Below are positions 55,208 to 64,000 of a DNA stretch of 64,000 nucleotides, in pieces. The DNA comes from Thermus sp. CCB_US3_UF1 (GTDB lineage: Bacteria > Deinococcota > Deinococci > Deinococcales > Thermaceae). Below the pieces are notes generated by a model that did no database searches, was not told where the DNA came from, and saw only the letters and a list, made by a program, of their open reading frames with translations. The stretch is taken from positions 248,001 to 312,000 of the forward strand of contig NC_017278.1 in NCBI RefSeq assembly GCF_000236585.1, written 5' to 3'. The translations under genes and the position numbers were made by a program. How positions within the stretch are numbered: the first letter of the stretch is position 1; every line of letters begins with the position of its first letter.

Positions 55208-56452
55208 ATGAAGCGCCTCTGGCCTCTCCTCCCCTTGGCGTTCCTCCTCCCTGCCTGCGGGCCTGGTGGTCCCCAGGCCTTGAACGTGGTCCTAGTGGAC
55301 GGCCTAGGGGAGCCTCTCCAGCCCTTGGCCGCCGCCTGGCGGCTGGGCCCGCCCCCTTCCACCTCGGGGATGCCCTGGAACGCCTTGCCCGTGGCCCAGT
55401 CCAGCTGGAGCCTGCCCATCCCCCCAGGGGCTCGCTTTCAGGTGGCTTTCCGCTGCCCCAACGCGGGCTTAACTCAGTTTTACCTGAGCTTGGACTTGAA
55501 CCGGGCAGAGCTGGGCAATAAGCTCATGGTGCGCTGTCCCAGCGTGTATGCCAGCCCCACCGTGACGGTGACCGGAAGCGTGAGCCTTCCCTTGCAAAGC
55601 GGCACCGCGGCCTCGGCCAGGGACCAGGCTTCCTTTACCGGTGGGGGATTTTCCGGCCTTGCCTTACCCCAGGGGTCTGGTCGGGAGGTGGCGGTCTTCG
55701 GGGTGGACGCTGGGGGAACCTCCTACTTTGGCCGCACGAGTCCCCTTAGCGTGGGCCCCGGCACCACCTCGGTGGGTCCTATCCCGTTGGCTTCCGCGCC
55801 TAGCCTTACGGCCACCACCCCCCTAGGCTTTTTTTCCTCTGCCCGCTTGCTCCTCAACTCTTTCGTGCCTATGCCCCTTGCCTCCTGGAGCGGTGGCTCC
55901 CAGGCGGTGGCCCGCCCCGCCCTTTTGGGGGGAGACCTTTTTGAGTTTTGGACCTGTCACGGCTCTAGCTGCGCCATCCGGCGGCTGGACCAGGCTAGCC
56001 CTACCGTAGCCGCAGGGGCTACCGTTTCCCTGAGCGTACCCCCTTTGAGCTTTTCCGGTACGCAAACCCACACCCCCACAGCCCTTCCCACCTTGGCCAA
56101 CCTAGCCTTTAGCGGATTCAGCCCTACTCTGGGTCCCTTAGGCTATGCCCTTTTCCTGGGAGAGCCTGGGGTGCGGTACTGGCGGCACTATCTGAGCCCA
56201 GGGGCCTTGGGCAACGCCACCAGTTATTACTTGGACGTGGAAAACGCTCCCGGGTTCTCTGGAGTGGTGCCTACACCGGGGCAGTCGGTGCAGCTCAGGG
56301 CCACAGCCTTCGCTGGGGATCAGCCCCTCGGGGTTCTCCTGGCGGCAAGGCCTATTCCGGAGGAAACCCTTCCCGCCCATACCCTTTTCTTGGATTGGGC
56401 TTGGCCTGTCCACCTCGAGGCCGCCCTTCTTCAAGCCAGCTTTACCTGGTGA
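55208..56452 (+). CDS. Hypothetical lipoprotein
   Basis: A 414-residue protein with a lipoprotein signal (RLWPLLPLAFLLPAC). The remainder is rich in Ser, Thr, Pro and Gly and looks extracellular and beta-rich; I do not recognise a family. ATG at 55208 behind GAGGGGGG. It follows the LamG lipoprotein directly and probably works with it at the cell surface. Its end overlaps the converging aminotransferase gene by 11 bases. Confidence 0.75.
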   Translation: MKRLWPLLPLAFLLPACGPGGPQALNVVLVDGLGEPLQPLAAAWRLGPPPSTSGMPWNALPVAQSSWSLPIPPGARFQVAFRCPNAGLTQFYLSLDLNRAELGNKLMVRCPSVYASPTVTVTGSVSLPLQSGTAASARDQASFTGGGFSGLALPQGSGREVAVFGVDAGGTSYFGRTSPLSVGPGTTSVGPIPLASAPSLTATTPLGFFSSARLLLNSFVPMPLASWSGGSQAVARPALLGGDLFEFWTCHGSSCAIRRLDQASPTVAAGATVSLSVPPLSFSGTQTHTPTALPTLANLAFSGFSPTLGPLGYALFLGEPGVRYWRHYLSPGALGNATSYYLDVENAPGFSGVVPTPGQSVQLRATAFAGDQPLGVLLAARPIPEETLPAHTLFLDWAWPVHLEAALLQASFTW

Positions 56453-57575
56453 GGACTTCCCGGATGATCCCTGCCGCCCGCAAAAGCTCCTCCAGGGGCC
56501 GCACCAGGGCGATGCGCACCCATCCCCGCCCCCCGGGGCCAAACCCCTGGCCCGGGGCCAGGGCCACCCCCCGCGCCACCAGGTCCAGGACGAAGCCCAG
56601 GTCGTCCAGGCCCCCGGGGAGCCTGCCCCACAGGTACATGGTGGCCCGGGGCGGGAGGAGGTCCAGGCTCCCTTCCAGGGCCTTGGCCATCCCTAGGGCC
56701 CGCTCCCGGTAGACCCGCGCAAAGCCCCGGGTGGTCTCCTTTGGGGTGGCCAAGGCGGCCACCCCCAGGCGGAGGATGCCCGCATACGCGTTGAAGTCCA
56801 CCACCCCCTTCACCCGCTCCAGGCGGGAAAGGGCCTCCTCGTTTCCCAGGGCGAAGCCCAGGCGGAAGCCCGCCAGGTTGTAGCTCTTGGAGAGGGAGAA
56901 AAGCTCCACCACCCGCTCCCTTCCCCCAGGGAGGGCCAAGGGGGAGGGGGCCTCGCCTTCGTAAACCTGATCCACGTAGGGGTTATCGTGCACCAGCCAA
57001 AGGCCGTACCGCTTGGCCAGGCCCAGGGCCTCCTCGAAGTAGGCCCAGTCGGCCACCGCTCCTGTGGGGTTGTTGGGGTAGTTGAGGAGGAGCACCCTGG
57101 CCTTGCGCCAGACTTCCTCCGGCACCCGGCTCAGGTCCGCCAGGCCATCCTCCCGCAAGGGGATGGGATGGGTTTCCAAGGAAGCCAGCCGGGCCGCCCC
57201 GAAGTAGCTGGGGTAGGCCACCTCGGGGAGGAGGAGGAGGTCCTTGGGCTCGGTGAGGGCCAGGAGGAGGTGGGCCAGGCCCTCCTGGCTGCCGATGAGG
57301 GCTAGGGCTTCCCGCCTGGGGTCCAGGAAGAGCCCGTACCGCTCCCGGTACCAGCGGGTGGCCGCTTCCAGGAAGGGCAGGGTGCAGCTTTTCAGGCAGT
57401 AGCCGTAGGTGCTGGGGTCGTCCAGGGCCTCCCTGAGGGCCTGGAGGGGCCCTGGCGGGGGTGGGAGGTCGGTGGAGCCGATGGAGAGGTCCAGGAGCCG
57501 CACGCCTCTCTCCCGGGCCTTCCGCTTGGCCTCGTCCACCACCAGGAAGACCGAGGGCTCGGGGACCCTACTCAT
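56442..57575 (-). CDS. PLP-dependent class I/II aminotransferase
   Basis: A 377-residue fold-type I aminotransferase. The PLP lysine is in FSLSKSYNLAGFRLGFALG; LNYPNNPTGAVADWAYFEEA and HDNPYVDQVYEG are conserved. It resembles LL-diaminopimelate or succinyldiaminopimelate aminotransferases, but the substrate cannot be fixed by eye. It overlaps the mogA/moaB gene by 8 bases. Confidence 0.88.
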   Translation of the reverse strand: MSRVPEPSVFLVVDEAKRKARERGVRLLDLSIGSTDLPPPPGPLQALREALDDPSTYGYCLKSCTLPFLEAATRWYRERYGLFLDPRREALALIGSQEGLAHLLLALTEPKDLLLLPEVAYPSYFGAARLASLETHPIPLREDGLADLSRVPEEVWRKARVLLLNYPNNPTGAVADWAYFEEALGLAKRYGLWLVHDNPYVDQVYEGEAPSPLALPGGRERVVELFSLSKSYNLAGFRLGFALGNEEALSRLERVKGVVDFNAYAGILRLGVAALATPKETTRGFARVYRERALGMAKALEGSLDLLPPRATMYLWGRLPGGLDDLGFVLDLVARGVALAPGQGFGPGGRGWVRIALVRPLEELLRAAGIIREVLTR

Positions 57576-58062
57576 GGTGCCCCTCCCGCCAGACCTTGCC
57601 CGTGACCAGGCTCAGGGCGTGGGGCAGGATGGGGAGGACGGCCTCCAGGGACTCCCGCGCCCCCCTGGGGCTTCCCGGGAGGTTGAGGATCAGGGTCCTG
57701 CCCCTGACCCCTGCCACCCCTCGGGAGAGGGCAGCCATGGGGGTCCTTTCCAAGCCCTTGAGGCGCATGAGCTCGGGAAGGCCCGGCACCTCCCTTTCCA
57801 GCACCTCCCGGGTGGCCTCGGGGGTGCGGTCCCGGGGGGAAAGCCCCGTGCCCCCGTTGGTGAGGATGAGGTCCAGGCCTTCCCGGTCCGCCCAGAGCCG
57901 GAGGACCTTTTTGATCATGGGGGGCTCATCGGGGACGATCTCGTAGGCGGCCACGGCAAAGGGCCCTCCTTTCAGGGTCTCCCGCAGGGCCAGGTGGGTG
58001 GTATCCTCCCGCTCCCCGCGAAAGCCCTTGTCGGAAACCGTGAGGATGCCCACGCGGAACAT
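57568..58062 (-). CDS. Molybdenum cofactor protein MogA/MoaB family
   Basis: A 164-residue molybdopterin adenylyltransferase-like protein: VGILTVSDKGFRGEREDTT, LDLILTNGGTGLSPRDRTPE and LILNLPGSPRGARESLEAV are family motifs. MogA activates molybdopterin with ATP before metal insertion. A molybdopterin oxidoreductase lies at the right edge of the window. The downstream aminotransferase is translationally coupled. Confidence 0.88.
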   Translation of the reverse strand: MFRVGILTVSDKGFRGEREDTTHLALRETLKGGPFAVAAYEIVPDEPPMIKKVLRLWADREGLDLILTNGGTGLSPRDRTPEATREVLEREVPGLPELMRLKGLERTPMAALSRGVAGVRGRTLILNLPGSPRGARESLEAVLPILPHALSLVTGKVWREGHHE

Positions 58063-58076
58063 CTGGCCTAAGCTTA

Positions 58077-59120
58077 CTACGCTTCCTGGAGTACCCGCCC
58101 CAGTATCCTTTGGGCGTAGGTGAAGGTTTCCTCCAGGGCCTTGCGGTCTAGCCGGGCGAAGGTGTCCGTGGGCCAGTGCCAGTCAGGGGGTACCCCGCCT
58201 TCCAGGCGGATGAGCCCCAGAGAGGGGAAGCCCCGTTGCGCCAGGGGCAGGGTGTCCAGGTAGGCCAGGCGGTAACGGAGGGGCTTGGCCCCTGGGGTCT
58301 TCCGGGCGGCCTCCAGGAGGGCCCCATGGTAGGGGAAGTAGCGGAGCATCCCCTCCCCCTCCACGTAAAAGAGCTCCCCCCGGCCCACGTTGTCCAGGTT
58401 GAGGACCAGGGTGTCCGGGGGGAGATGGGGAAGGAGGGCCTTGGCCCCCAGGGCCCCCACCTCCTCGCATCCCGTGAGGGCCAGGCCCAGGCGGAAGCCT
58501 GGCCTGGGTTCCGTTTCCAAGAAGAGGGCGGTGGCCACGGCCACCCCGCTGGCGTTGTCGTTTCCCCCCTCCACGTAGGGGGCGAAAAGTTCCCGGTGGA
58601 GGAGGAGCCCCGCCTGGAGGAGGAAGTAGGCCCCCACGGCCCACTTCCAGGGGGTGAGGGCCAGGAGGGGGGCCAGGAAGGCCAGGAGGGCGTTGAGGAG
58701 AAAGTTGCTCCGGAAGGCCCTAACGCGCCCAGGGTGGTAGAGGAAGAAGGTCTTGGCGGTGTCCACGTGGGCCAAGAGGAGGACCGCCTTTTCCCCCTCC
58801 CCTTTCCAGCAAAGGAGGTTGCGGGAAGGATGGCGGTCCAGGAGGAAGCCCCAGGGCCGCCGGCCCTGAAAGTAGAGGAAAAAGCCCAAGGCGCCCAGGA
58901 GGGGCGGGAGGGGGGAGAGGGGGCTTAGGGCCAGGAGGAGGCTTATCCCAAGGAGCTCCCAGCCGTAGCTTGGCACCCCCCGGAAGGGGATCTCCTGCAC
59001 CCTTAGCCCCTGGGCCTCGAGGAAGGCCCGGAGGCGGCGGAAGGCCTCTTCCTCCTGGGGGGTGGCGCTTCCCCGGTGGGGGGGCTTGAGGAGGTCCAGC
59101 ACCGCTTCCAGGGTGGCCAT
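58077..59120 (-). CDS. M28-family metallopeptidase with membrane segments
   Basis: A 347-residue protein. M28 zinc ligands: LLLAHVDTAK, EGGNDNASGVAVA, LTGCEEVGALGAKAL, LNLDNVG and DWHWPTDTF. Two hydrophobic pairs (residues ~52-85 and ~140-175) inside the sequence suggest membrane anchoring. Aminopeptidase activity is likely; the substrate is unknown. It diverges from the GNAT gene across 20 bp. Confidence 0.85.
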   Translation of the reverse strand: MATLEAVLDLLKPPHRGSATPQEEEAFRRLRAFLEAQGLRVQEIPFRGVPSYGWELLGISLLLALSPLSPLPPLLGALGFFLYFQGRRPWGFLLDRHPSRNLLCWKGEGEKAVLLLAHVDTAKTFFLYHPGRVRAFRSNFLLNALLAFLAPLLALTPWKWAVGAYFLLQAGLLLHRELFAPYVEGGNDNASGVAVATALFLETEPRPGFRLGLALTGCEEVGALGAKALLPHLPPDTLVLNLDNVGRGELFYVEGEGMLRYFPYHGALLEAARKTPGAKPLRYRLAYLDTLPLAQRGFPSLGLIRLEGGVPPDWHWPTDTFARLDRKALEETFTYAQRILGRVLQEA

Positions 59121-59128
59121 GCCCCAAG

Positions 59129-59140
59129 CATAATGGGCCC
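59129..59140 (+). promoter_or_regulatory. -10 element for a leaderless GNAT transcript
   Basis: CATAAT (59129-59134) lies six bases before the ATG at 59141, with a weak TTCCAG 17 bp upstream inside the start of the divergent peptidase gene. Confidence 0.5.
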
Positions 59141-59722
59141 ATGTGGTCCTTCCCCCAGCGCCTGGTGGGGCGGTACGTGCGCCTGGAACCCTTGAGCCTA
59201 GCCCATCTTTCGGGCTTCCTGGCCCAGTTTGACCCCGAGGTGTACCGCTTTCTTAGCCGCATGCCCCTAGAGCCCACCGAAGAGGCCCTAAAGGCCCACC
59301 TGGAAGGCCTTCTCGCCGAGCCCGGGCGGGTGAACTGGGCGGTTTACCTGGGCGAGGAGCTGGCGGGACGGATCTCCGTCATTGCCCCCGATCCAGAACA
59401 TCGCAAGCTGGAGATGGGCACCATGATCTTCAAGCCCTTCTGGGGTAGCCCGGCCAACAAGGAGGCCAAGTACCTCCTCCTCCGCCACGCCTTTGAGGTC
59501 CTGGGGGCGGAGCGGGTCCAGTTCAAGGTAAACCTAAAAAACGAGCGGAGCCAGAGGGCCTTGGAGTCCCTAGGGGCGGTGCGGGAAGGGGTGCTGCGGA
59601 AAAACCGCAGGCTTCCCGATGGCACCTTCCGCGACGACGTGGTCTACAGCATCCTCCGCGAGGAGTGGCCGGGGGTGCGGGCGGGGCTGGAGGCCAGGCT
59701 GTATGGCCCAGGAAGCCCTTAG
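59141..59722 (+). CDS. GNAT-family N-acetyltransferase (RimJ/RimL-like)
   Basis: A 193-residue acetyltransferase: LVGRYVRLEPLSLAHLSGFL at the N terminus, NWAVYLGEELAGRISV, FKPFWGSPANKEAKYLLLRH (acetyl-CoA loop) and VNLKNERSQRALESLGAVRE. The pattern fits protein N-terminal or small-molecule acetylation of the RimJ type; the target is unknown. Its 3' end overlaps the next gene by 20 bases. Confidence 0.85.
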   Translation: MWSFPQRLVGRYVRLEPLSLAHLSGFLAQFDPEVYRFLSRMPLEPTEEALKAHLEGLLAEPGRVNWAVYLGEELAGRISVIAPDPEHRKLEMGTMIFKPFWGSPANKEAKYLLLRHAFEVLGAERVQFKVNLKNERSQRALESLGAVREGVLRKNRRLPDGTFRDDVVYSILREEWPGVRAGLEARLYGPGSP

Positions 59723-60887
59723 CCTGCTGGTCCTCTCCCTCACCTACCTGGGCCTGGCCCTGGGGGGGCTTCCCGGCTACCGCATGAACCGGGCGGGGGT
59801 GGCCCTGGTGGGGGCGAGCTTCCTCCTCCTCTTGGGCACCTTGGACCTCGAGGCCGCCTGGCAGGCCCTGGACGCCAAGACCCTGGTCTTCCTCTTCGGG
59901 GTCATGGTCTTGAACGCCCACCTGGCCTACGCCGGCTTCTTCGGCCTGGCGGCGGAGCGGCTCCTTGGCCTGGCCCGGACGCCCTTGGCCCTCCTCGTCC
60001 TCCTCACCCTCGGGGCCGGGGGGCTTTCCGCCCTCTTCCTGAACGACACCATGGCCCTCCTCCTCACCCCCTTGGTCCTGGCCCTGACCCGGGGGCTGGG
60101 CCTGAACCCCGTGCCCTACCTCCTGGCCCTCATGGGGGCGGTGAACACGGGAAGCCTCCTCACCCCCACGGGCAACCCGCAAAACATCCTGGTGGCCAGC
60201 CTTTCCGGCCTGGCCTACCTGGACTTCGTGCGCGCCCTCTGGCTTCCCGCCCTCCTGGGCCTCCTTCTCCAGGTGGTCCTCTTGGCCTTCCTTTACCCGG
60301 AGGTGCGTTCCCGCAAGCCCCTTCCGCCCTTGCCCCCCTTGCGCTACCGCCTCCACCGCCCCCTGCTCCGCAAGGGGCTGGGGGTGGCCGTAGGCCTCCT
60401 CCTGGCCTTCCTCCTAGGCTACCCCTTGGCCCAGGGGGCCCTGGTGGGGGCGGGCCTCCTCCTCTTCACCCGCAGGCTTCGCTCGGAGCGCTACTTCCTG
60501 CGGGTGGACTGGGAGCTTCTTGTGCTGTTCGGGGGGCTTTTCGTGGTCACCGAGGGGGTGCGGCGGCTGGGCCTGGCCGAGGCCCTCCTCCCCCTGGGGG
60601 AGAGCCCCTTGGGGCTGCTTTTGGCCGCCACCCTCCTTTCCCTCCTCATCTCCAACGTGCCCGCGGTCCTCCTCCTGGCCCCTTTGGTGAACGACCCCCG
60701 GGATTGGCTCCTCCTGGCCGGGGGGAGCACCCTGGCGGGCAACCTCACCCTTCTCGCCAGCGTGGCCAACCTCATCGTGGCCGAGGGGGCAAGGAAGGAG
60801 GGGTTAGGGGTGGGCCTGGGGGAGCACCTCCGCTTCGGCCTGCCCCTTACCCTCCTCACCCTGGCCCTGCTTTACGGGCTACTTTAG
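59703..60887 (+). CDS. ArsB/NhaD (ion transporter) superfamily membrane protein
   Basis: A 394-residue protein with about 11 hydrophobic segments. LVFLFGVMVLNAHLAYAGFF, FLNDTMALLLTPLVLAL, LMGAVNTGSLLTPTGNPQNI and LISNVPAVLLLAPLV fit the ArsB/NhaD/CitM superfamily, the NPQNI and SNVP segments being the paired re-entrant motifs. Substrate: anion such as arsenite or a dicarboxylate, or Na+/H+; not determined. ATG at 59703 lies inside the GNAT gene. It overlaps the converging amidase by 9 bases. Confidence 0.85.
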   Translation: MAQEALSLLVLSLTYLGLALGGLPGYRMNRAGVALVGASFLLLLGTLDLEAAWQALDAKTLVFLFGVMVLNAHLAYAGFFGLAAERLLGLARTPLALLVLLTLGAGGLSALFLNDTMALLLTPLVLALTRGLGLNPVPYLLALMGAVNTGSLLTPTGNPQNILVASLSGLAYLDFVRALWLPALLGLLLQVVLLAFLYPEVRSRKPLPPLPPLRYRLHRPLLRKGLGVAVGLLLAFLLGYPLAQGALVGAGLLLFTRRLRSERYFLRVDWELLVLFGGLFVVTEGVRRLGLAEALLPLGESPLGLLLAATLLSLLISNVPAVLLLAPLVNDPRDWLLLAGGSTLAGNLTLLASVANLIVAEGARKEGLGVGLGEHLRFGLPLTLLTLALLYGLL

Positions 60888-62183
60888 CCGGGCCTCCAGC
60901 CAGCCCCCGATGGCCAAGACCTTGCCGTCCTCGGCGTAGGGGCCCACCACCTGCAGGCCCACGGGCATCCCGTCCACCCGGGCGAAGGGCAGGGAGAGGG
61001 CCGGCACCCCCAGGAGGCTGAAGGGGAGGGTGAGGGTGAGGAAGGCCTCCCGGTGCCCCTTCCGCCCCGATTCCAGCTCCACCTCCTCCGTGCCCAAGGG
61101 GGGGGCGGGGAGGGGCTGGACGGGGAGGAGGAGAGCATCCACGCCCCGCAGGGCCTTGGTGAGGGAGAGGCGCAGGGCCTCCCGCTCGGCCACCGCGTCC
61201 CGGTAGTCCTTTTCCGTGAGGGCAAGGCCCGCAAGAAGGGCCTCGCGCACGCTGGGCGAGAAGCCCTCGGGGTGCTCCTTGAGGGCCTTTTCGTGGATGC
61301 GGGCGGCCTCGTAGCGCACCAGGCGGGTGTAGACCTCGTAGGCCCCAGGGAGGGGGAGGGAGACCTCCCGCACCTCGGCCCGGAGGAGGGGCAGGTCTTC
61401 CAAAAGCCGCTGGAAGGCCTTGCGCACCCCCTGGCCCAAGCGGCCTTCCAGGAAGTCTAGGGGCACGCCAAAAGTGGGGTTCTGGGGACCCTCCAAGGGG
61501 ATGCTCTCCCCCGCCAGGATCTCCGTGAGGAAGTGGGCGTCCCGCACCGTGCGGGCCAGGGGGCCGGCGTGGTCGGTGGAGCGGGAAAGGGGCAGGGCTC
61601 CTTCCAGGCTGATGCGGCCAAAGGAGGGCTTGAAGCCCACCACCCCGTTGAAGGCGGCGGGGATGCGGATGGACCCCCCGGTGTCCGTGCCCAAGGAGGC
61701 CAGGCCGATCCCCAAGGCCACGGCCACGGCGCTGCCCCCGCTGCTTCCCCCCGCCTGGCGGGTGGGGTCAATGGCGTTCCTCACGGGGCCGGTCCAGGGG
61801 TTTTCCCCGGTGATGCCCAGGGCGATCTCGTGCATGTGGGTCTTGGCGAAAATGAGGGCCCCCGCCTCCTTGAGGCGGCGCACGGCCTGGGCTTCCTCGG
61901 GGAGGGGAGGAAGGGGGGCCTGGGTCCCGGCCCGGGTGGGCATGCCCTTCACGGGGAAAAGGTCTTTGACCGTGAGGGGGAGGCCGTGGAGGGGCCCCCG
62001 CACCTGCCCCCGGCGCTGCTCCTCCGCGAGCCGGGCGGCCTCCTTTCGGGCGCCCTCCTCGTCCAGGTAGGCCAGGGCGTTGCGGTCGGCGAAGGCCCGG
62101 GCCCGCTCCAGGGCTTCTTCCAAGAGGGCCAAGGGGGTCGTGCCGCCCCTTTCCAGAAGGGCTTTAGCCTCCAGCAGGTCCAT
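60879..62183 (-). CDS. Amidase-signature family hydrolase
   Basis: A 434-residue enzyme with the Ser-cisSer-Lys triad: K73 in [12 protein letters not shown]148 in [14 protein letters not shown] and S171 in [12 protein letters not shown]. It could be an aliphatic or aryl amidase or a GatA-like paralogue; no gatB or gatC neighbour supports the latter. The start overlaps the thiI end by 20 bases. Confidence 0.88.
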   Translation of the reverse strand: MDLLEAKALLERGGTTPLALLEEALERARAFADRNALAYLDEEGARKEAARLAEEQRRGQVRGPLHGLPLTVKDLFPVKGMPTRAGTQAPLPPLPEEAQAVRRLKEAGALIFAKTHMHEIALGITGENPWTGPVRNAIDPTRQAGGSSGGSAVAVALGIGLASLGTDTGGSIRIPAAFNGVVGFKPSFGRISLEGALPLSRSTDHAGPLARTVRDAHFLTEILAGESIPLEGPQNPTFGVPLDFLEGRLGQGVRKAFQRLLEDLPLLRAEVREVSLPLPGAYEVYTRLVRYEAARIHEKALKEHPEGFSPSVREALLAGLALTEKDYRDAVAEREALRLSLTKALRGVDALLLPVQPLPAPPLGTEEVELESGRKGHREAFLTLTLPFSLLGVPALSLPFARVDGMPVGLQVVGPYAEDGKVLAIGGWLEARLK

Positions 62184-63393
62184 GCTCCATTATAAAAGCC
62201 TGCCCCGCCTTCTCCCCCAGGGGCTTCCGTCCTGGCCAGGCATAGGCCACCACCTCCCGTTCCCGGAGGGCCAGGGCCACCAGGTCCTTTAGGGGCAGGC
62301 GGCGCTCCACCTCCAAGACCACCTCCAGGTCGGCCCGGGTCACGGGGTGTTTGGGGGCGAAGAGGGTGCAGCACTCCTCATCGGGGAGGATGGAGATGGC
62401 GTAGGTGCCCAGGCGCAGGGCCTCGGCCTTGATCTCCTGCTTGTCCATGCCGATCAGGGGGCGGAAGACGGGGAGGGTGGCGGCCCCATTCATTACATGG
62501 AGATTTTCCAGGGTCTGTGAGGCCACCTGGCCTAGGCTGTCCCCGGTGGCCAGGGCCAAAGCCCCTTCCTCCCGGGCGATGGCCTCGGCGATGCGCAGCA
62601 TGAAGCGGCGGTAGAGGACCACCCGGTAGGCCTTGGGGGCCTCGAGGAGGATCTGCCGCTGTACCTCGCTGAAGGGGACCAGGTGGAGCCTTAGGCGGTG
62701 CTGGAAGCGCACCAAGCGCTCGGCCAGGGCCTTGGCCTTCTCCCGGCTCCCGCCCGGGAGGAGGGGGAAGGGGTGGAAGTGCACCAGGGCCACCTCCGCC
62801 CCCCGGCGCATGAGGCGGTAGGCGGCCACGGGGGAGTCTATGCCCCCGGAGAGGAGGGCCACCACCTTTCCCGAAACCCCCGGGGGAAGCCCCCCGGGCC
62901 CAAGGTGGCGCTCGGCCTCCAGGAGGGCCGCCCCCGGGAGGAGGCGTACCCGGAACTCCCGCTCGGCCCCCTTGAGCCGCACCTGGGCCCCGGTCCGCTC
63001 CCTCACGAAGGCCCCGAGGAGGCGCTCCACCTCCGGGGAGGTGAGGGGGAAGCCCTTGTCCGAGCGTTGCGCGCGGATGCGAAAGCTGGCGAAGCCCCCA
63101 TCCTCCAGGATCCCCGCCAGGGCGGCCTTTAGGGCCTCCAGGTCTGGGGCGGTGCGGAGGACGCGGGCAAAGCTCTCCACCCCCAGGGTCTCCCCCAGGC
63201 GTGCGCGGGCCTCGGGCCAGGCCTCCTGGGGCAGGCGGAAGAGGAGGGCCAGGGGCCACAGGGCCTCGAGGCGGGCCTCCGTGCCCTTCAGGGCCCGCTG
63301 CACGTGGGCCTTGGCCCTTTTCAGGAAAAGGGGGCGGTTTCCCCCTTTGAGGGCCAGCTCGTGGAAGAGGTTGACCAAGACCAGGGTTTCCAT
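62164..63393 (-). CDS. thiI: tRNA 4-thiouridine synthetase ThiI (without rhodanese domain)
   Basis: A 409-residue protein: ferredoxin-like N terminus, THUMP domain (residues ~60-165), and PP-loop [16 protein letters not shown]. The C terminus ends soon after [20 protein letters not shown] with no rhodanese domain, so sulphur must come from another carrier. It makes s4U8 in tRNA. Confidence 0.92.
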   Translation of the reverse strand: METLVLVNLFHELALKGGNRPLFLKRAKAHVQRALKGTEARLEALWPLALLFRLPQEAWPEARARLGETLGVESFARVLRTAPDLEALKAALAGILEDGGFASFRIRAQRSDKGFPLTSPEVERLLGAFVRERTGAQVRLKGAEREFRVRLLPGAALLEAERHLGPGGLPPGVSGKVVALLSGGIDSPVAAYRLMRRGAEVALVHFHPFPLLPGGSREKAKALAERLVRFQHRLRLHLVPFSEVQRQILLEAPKAYRVVLYRRFMLRIAEAIAREEGALALATGDSLGQVASQTLENLHVMNGAATLPVFRPLIGMDKQEIKAEALRLGTYAISILPDEECCTLFAPKHPVTRADLEVVLEVERRLPLKDLVALALREREVVAYAWPGRKPLGEKAGQAFIMEHGPAGG

Positions 63394-63446
63394 GGCCTTT
63401 CCGGGTCCCTGGGCGCACCCGCCCCAGGGCCGCAGGCGTGGGGAAA

Positions 63447-63475
63447 GGGTGCGCGGGCCAGGCCCGCCCGCACCC
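63447..63475 (-). terminator. Terminator of the molybdopterin oxidoreductase gene
   Basis: A G/C-rich hairpin between the oxidoreductase stop and the thiI start: outer stem GGGTGCG and CGCACCC with an inner GCGGG/CCCGC stem, followed on the - strand by TTTCCCC. Confidence 0.65.
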
Positions 63476-63509
63476 CCTCAAGGTAGCAGGATTGTAGCCT
63501 AGGCGCAAA

Positions 63510-64000
63510 TCAGGCCAGGCGTAGGGGTTCCACCTCCACCGGGGTGGCGTGGAAGGTGCTCCCGCCCCCCAGGTCGGTGAGCCCTTCCGAGGTGAGGTGG
63601 TTGATGCCCTTGCCGTCCGGGGCCCATTTTTCCCACCAGATGCCCTCGAGGACCACCGTCCCCGGGATGGGGGCCTCCGTCACCCGCGCCCGGCGCACCA
63701 CCTGCCCCCAAGGGGAGCGGAGGTAGACCAGGCCCCCGTCCGTCACCCCCCGGGCTTCCGCATCCTGGGGGTGGATGAGGAGGAGGGGCTCCCCCCCCTC
63801 GGCCTCCGCCAGGGCCGCCACGTCCCCGTAGGTGGAGTTGAGGAAGCGGGGGGCCGGGGGGGTGAGGAGGACCAGGGGGTAATCGGGCAGGGGCTCGGTG
63901 GGCAGGACCTGGGGAGGGGGACTGAAGCGCACCGGCCCCCGGGCGAAGGGGAGGAAGGGCTTGGGCAGGCGGAGCTTGAGGAAGCCCTCGGCCTTGAGCC
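63510..64000 (-). CDS. Molybdopterin oxidoreductase, C-terminal part (cut by window edge)
   Basis: The frame is open to the right edge; only the last ~163 residues are visible. They form the molybdopterin dinucleotide-binding domain: PDYPLVLLTPPAPRFLNSTY, LLIHPQDAEARGVTDGGLVY, RARVTEAPIPGTVVLEGIWW and GINHLTSEGLTDLGGGSTFH. The family includes formate dehydrogenase- and nitrate reductase-like enzymes; the substrate cannot be told from this part. Confidence 0.85.
   Translation of the reverse strand, partial: LKAEGFLKLRLPKPFLPFARGPVRFSPPPQVLPTEPLPDYPLVLLTPPAPRFLNSTYGDVAALAEAEGGEPLLLIHPQDAEARGVTDGGLVYLRSPWGQVVRRARVTEAPIPGTVVLEGIWWEKWAPDGKGINHLTSEGLTDLGGGSTFHATPVEVEPLRLA

Overview
The window is high-GC DNA with strong G/C third-position bias, Shine-Dalgarno sites of the GGAGG type, several leaderless-looking promoters and thermophile-like proteins. 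Together with the gene content this points to a Thermus species (inference from sequence character and recognised families; no search was run). The left 35 kb is an accessory defence region and the right 29 kb is an ordinary core chromosome.

Defence region. At 1-8067 lies a type III-B CRISPR module: a Can1/Can2-like CARF nuclease cut by the window edge (+ strand) converges on cmr6-cmr5-cmr4-cmr1-cmr3-cmr2 (all -), with a small unknown gene at the operon head. At 8084-21743 lies a type I-B locus with near mirror symmetry. Two arrays point outward from a divergent cas block (cas1-cas4-cas3 on -, cas6-cas8b-cas7-cas5-cas2 on +). Their leaders are homologous and inverted and share an identical 32-bp block ending in the -35 box; the repeats differ at 5 of 30 positions. 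The left array has 18 repeats and is read toward the cmr operon. The right array has 39 repeats plus a truncated one and is split inside a repeat by an IS4-family element with a 9-bp target duplication. cas4 carries an in-frame TAG before its three C-terminal cysteines. cas5 appears to start at a CTG. Several spacers hit the same or homologous targets.

At 22226-28268 are two copies of a 1258-bp IS256-family element and a second copy of the 1179-bp IS4 element, around a DUF262/DUF1524 (GmrSD-like) modification-dependent restriction gene. At 28399-34490 is a type I restriction-modification operon (hsdM-hsdS-hsdR plus a YgjP-like metallopeptidase). Both restriction loci are visibly less GC-rich than the rest, which suggests transfer. 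The island ends at 35128-35175 in the 3' part of a tRNA-Val(TAC) gene without its 5' half, the kind of remnant left by site-specific integration into a tRNA.

Core region. On the - strand runs a DUF1385 membrane protein gene, mnmA, pstSCAB (phosphate uptake), an MFS transporter, recF and a dciA-like gene. On the + strand are pepA, a divIC/ftsB-like gene, aceE-aceF (pyruvate dehydrogenase E1 and E2), hemC, a Fur-family regulator, folC and two lipoproteins. Further - strand genes are perR, a lysR divergent from aceE, an aminotransferase, mogA/moaB, an M28 peptidase, an amidase, thiI and, at the right edge, the C-terminal end of a molybdopterin oxidoreductase. A GNAT acetyltransferase and an ArsB/NhaD-type transporter form a + strand pair.

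How the parts fit: DNA-level interference (type I-B), RNA-triggered cyclic-oligoadenylate signalling (Cmr2 GGDD palm plus CARF nuclease), methylation-based exclusion (type I RM) and destruction of modified DNA (GmrSD-like) are layered in one island. Cmr2 here has no HD nuclease domain, so the type III arm probably depends on Cmr4 RNA cleavage and on the cyclic-oligoadenylate-activated nuclease.
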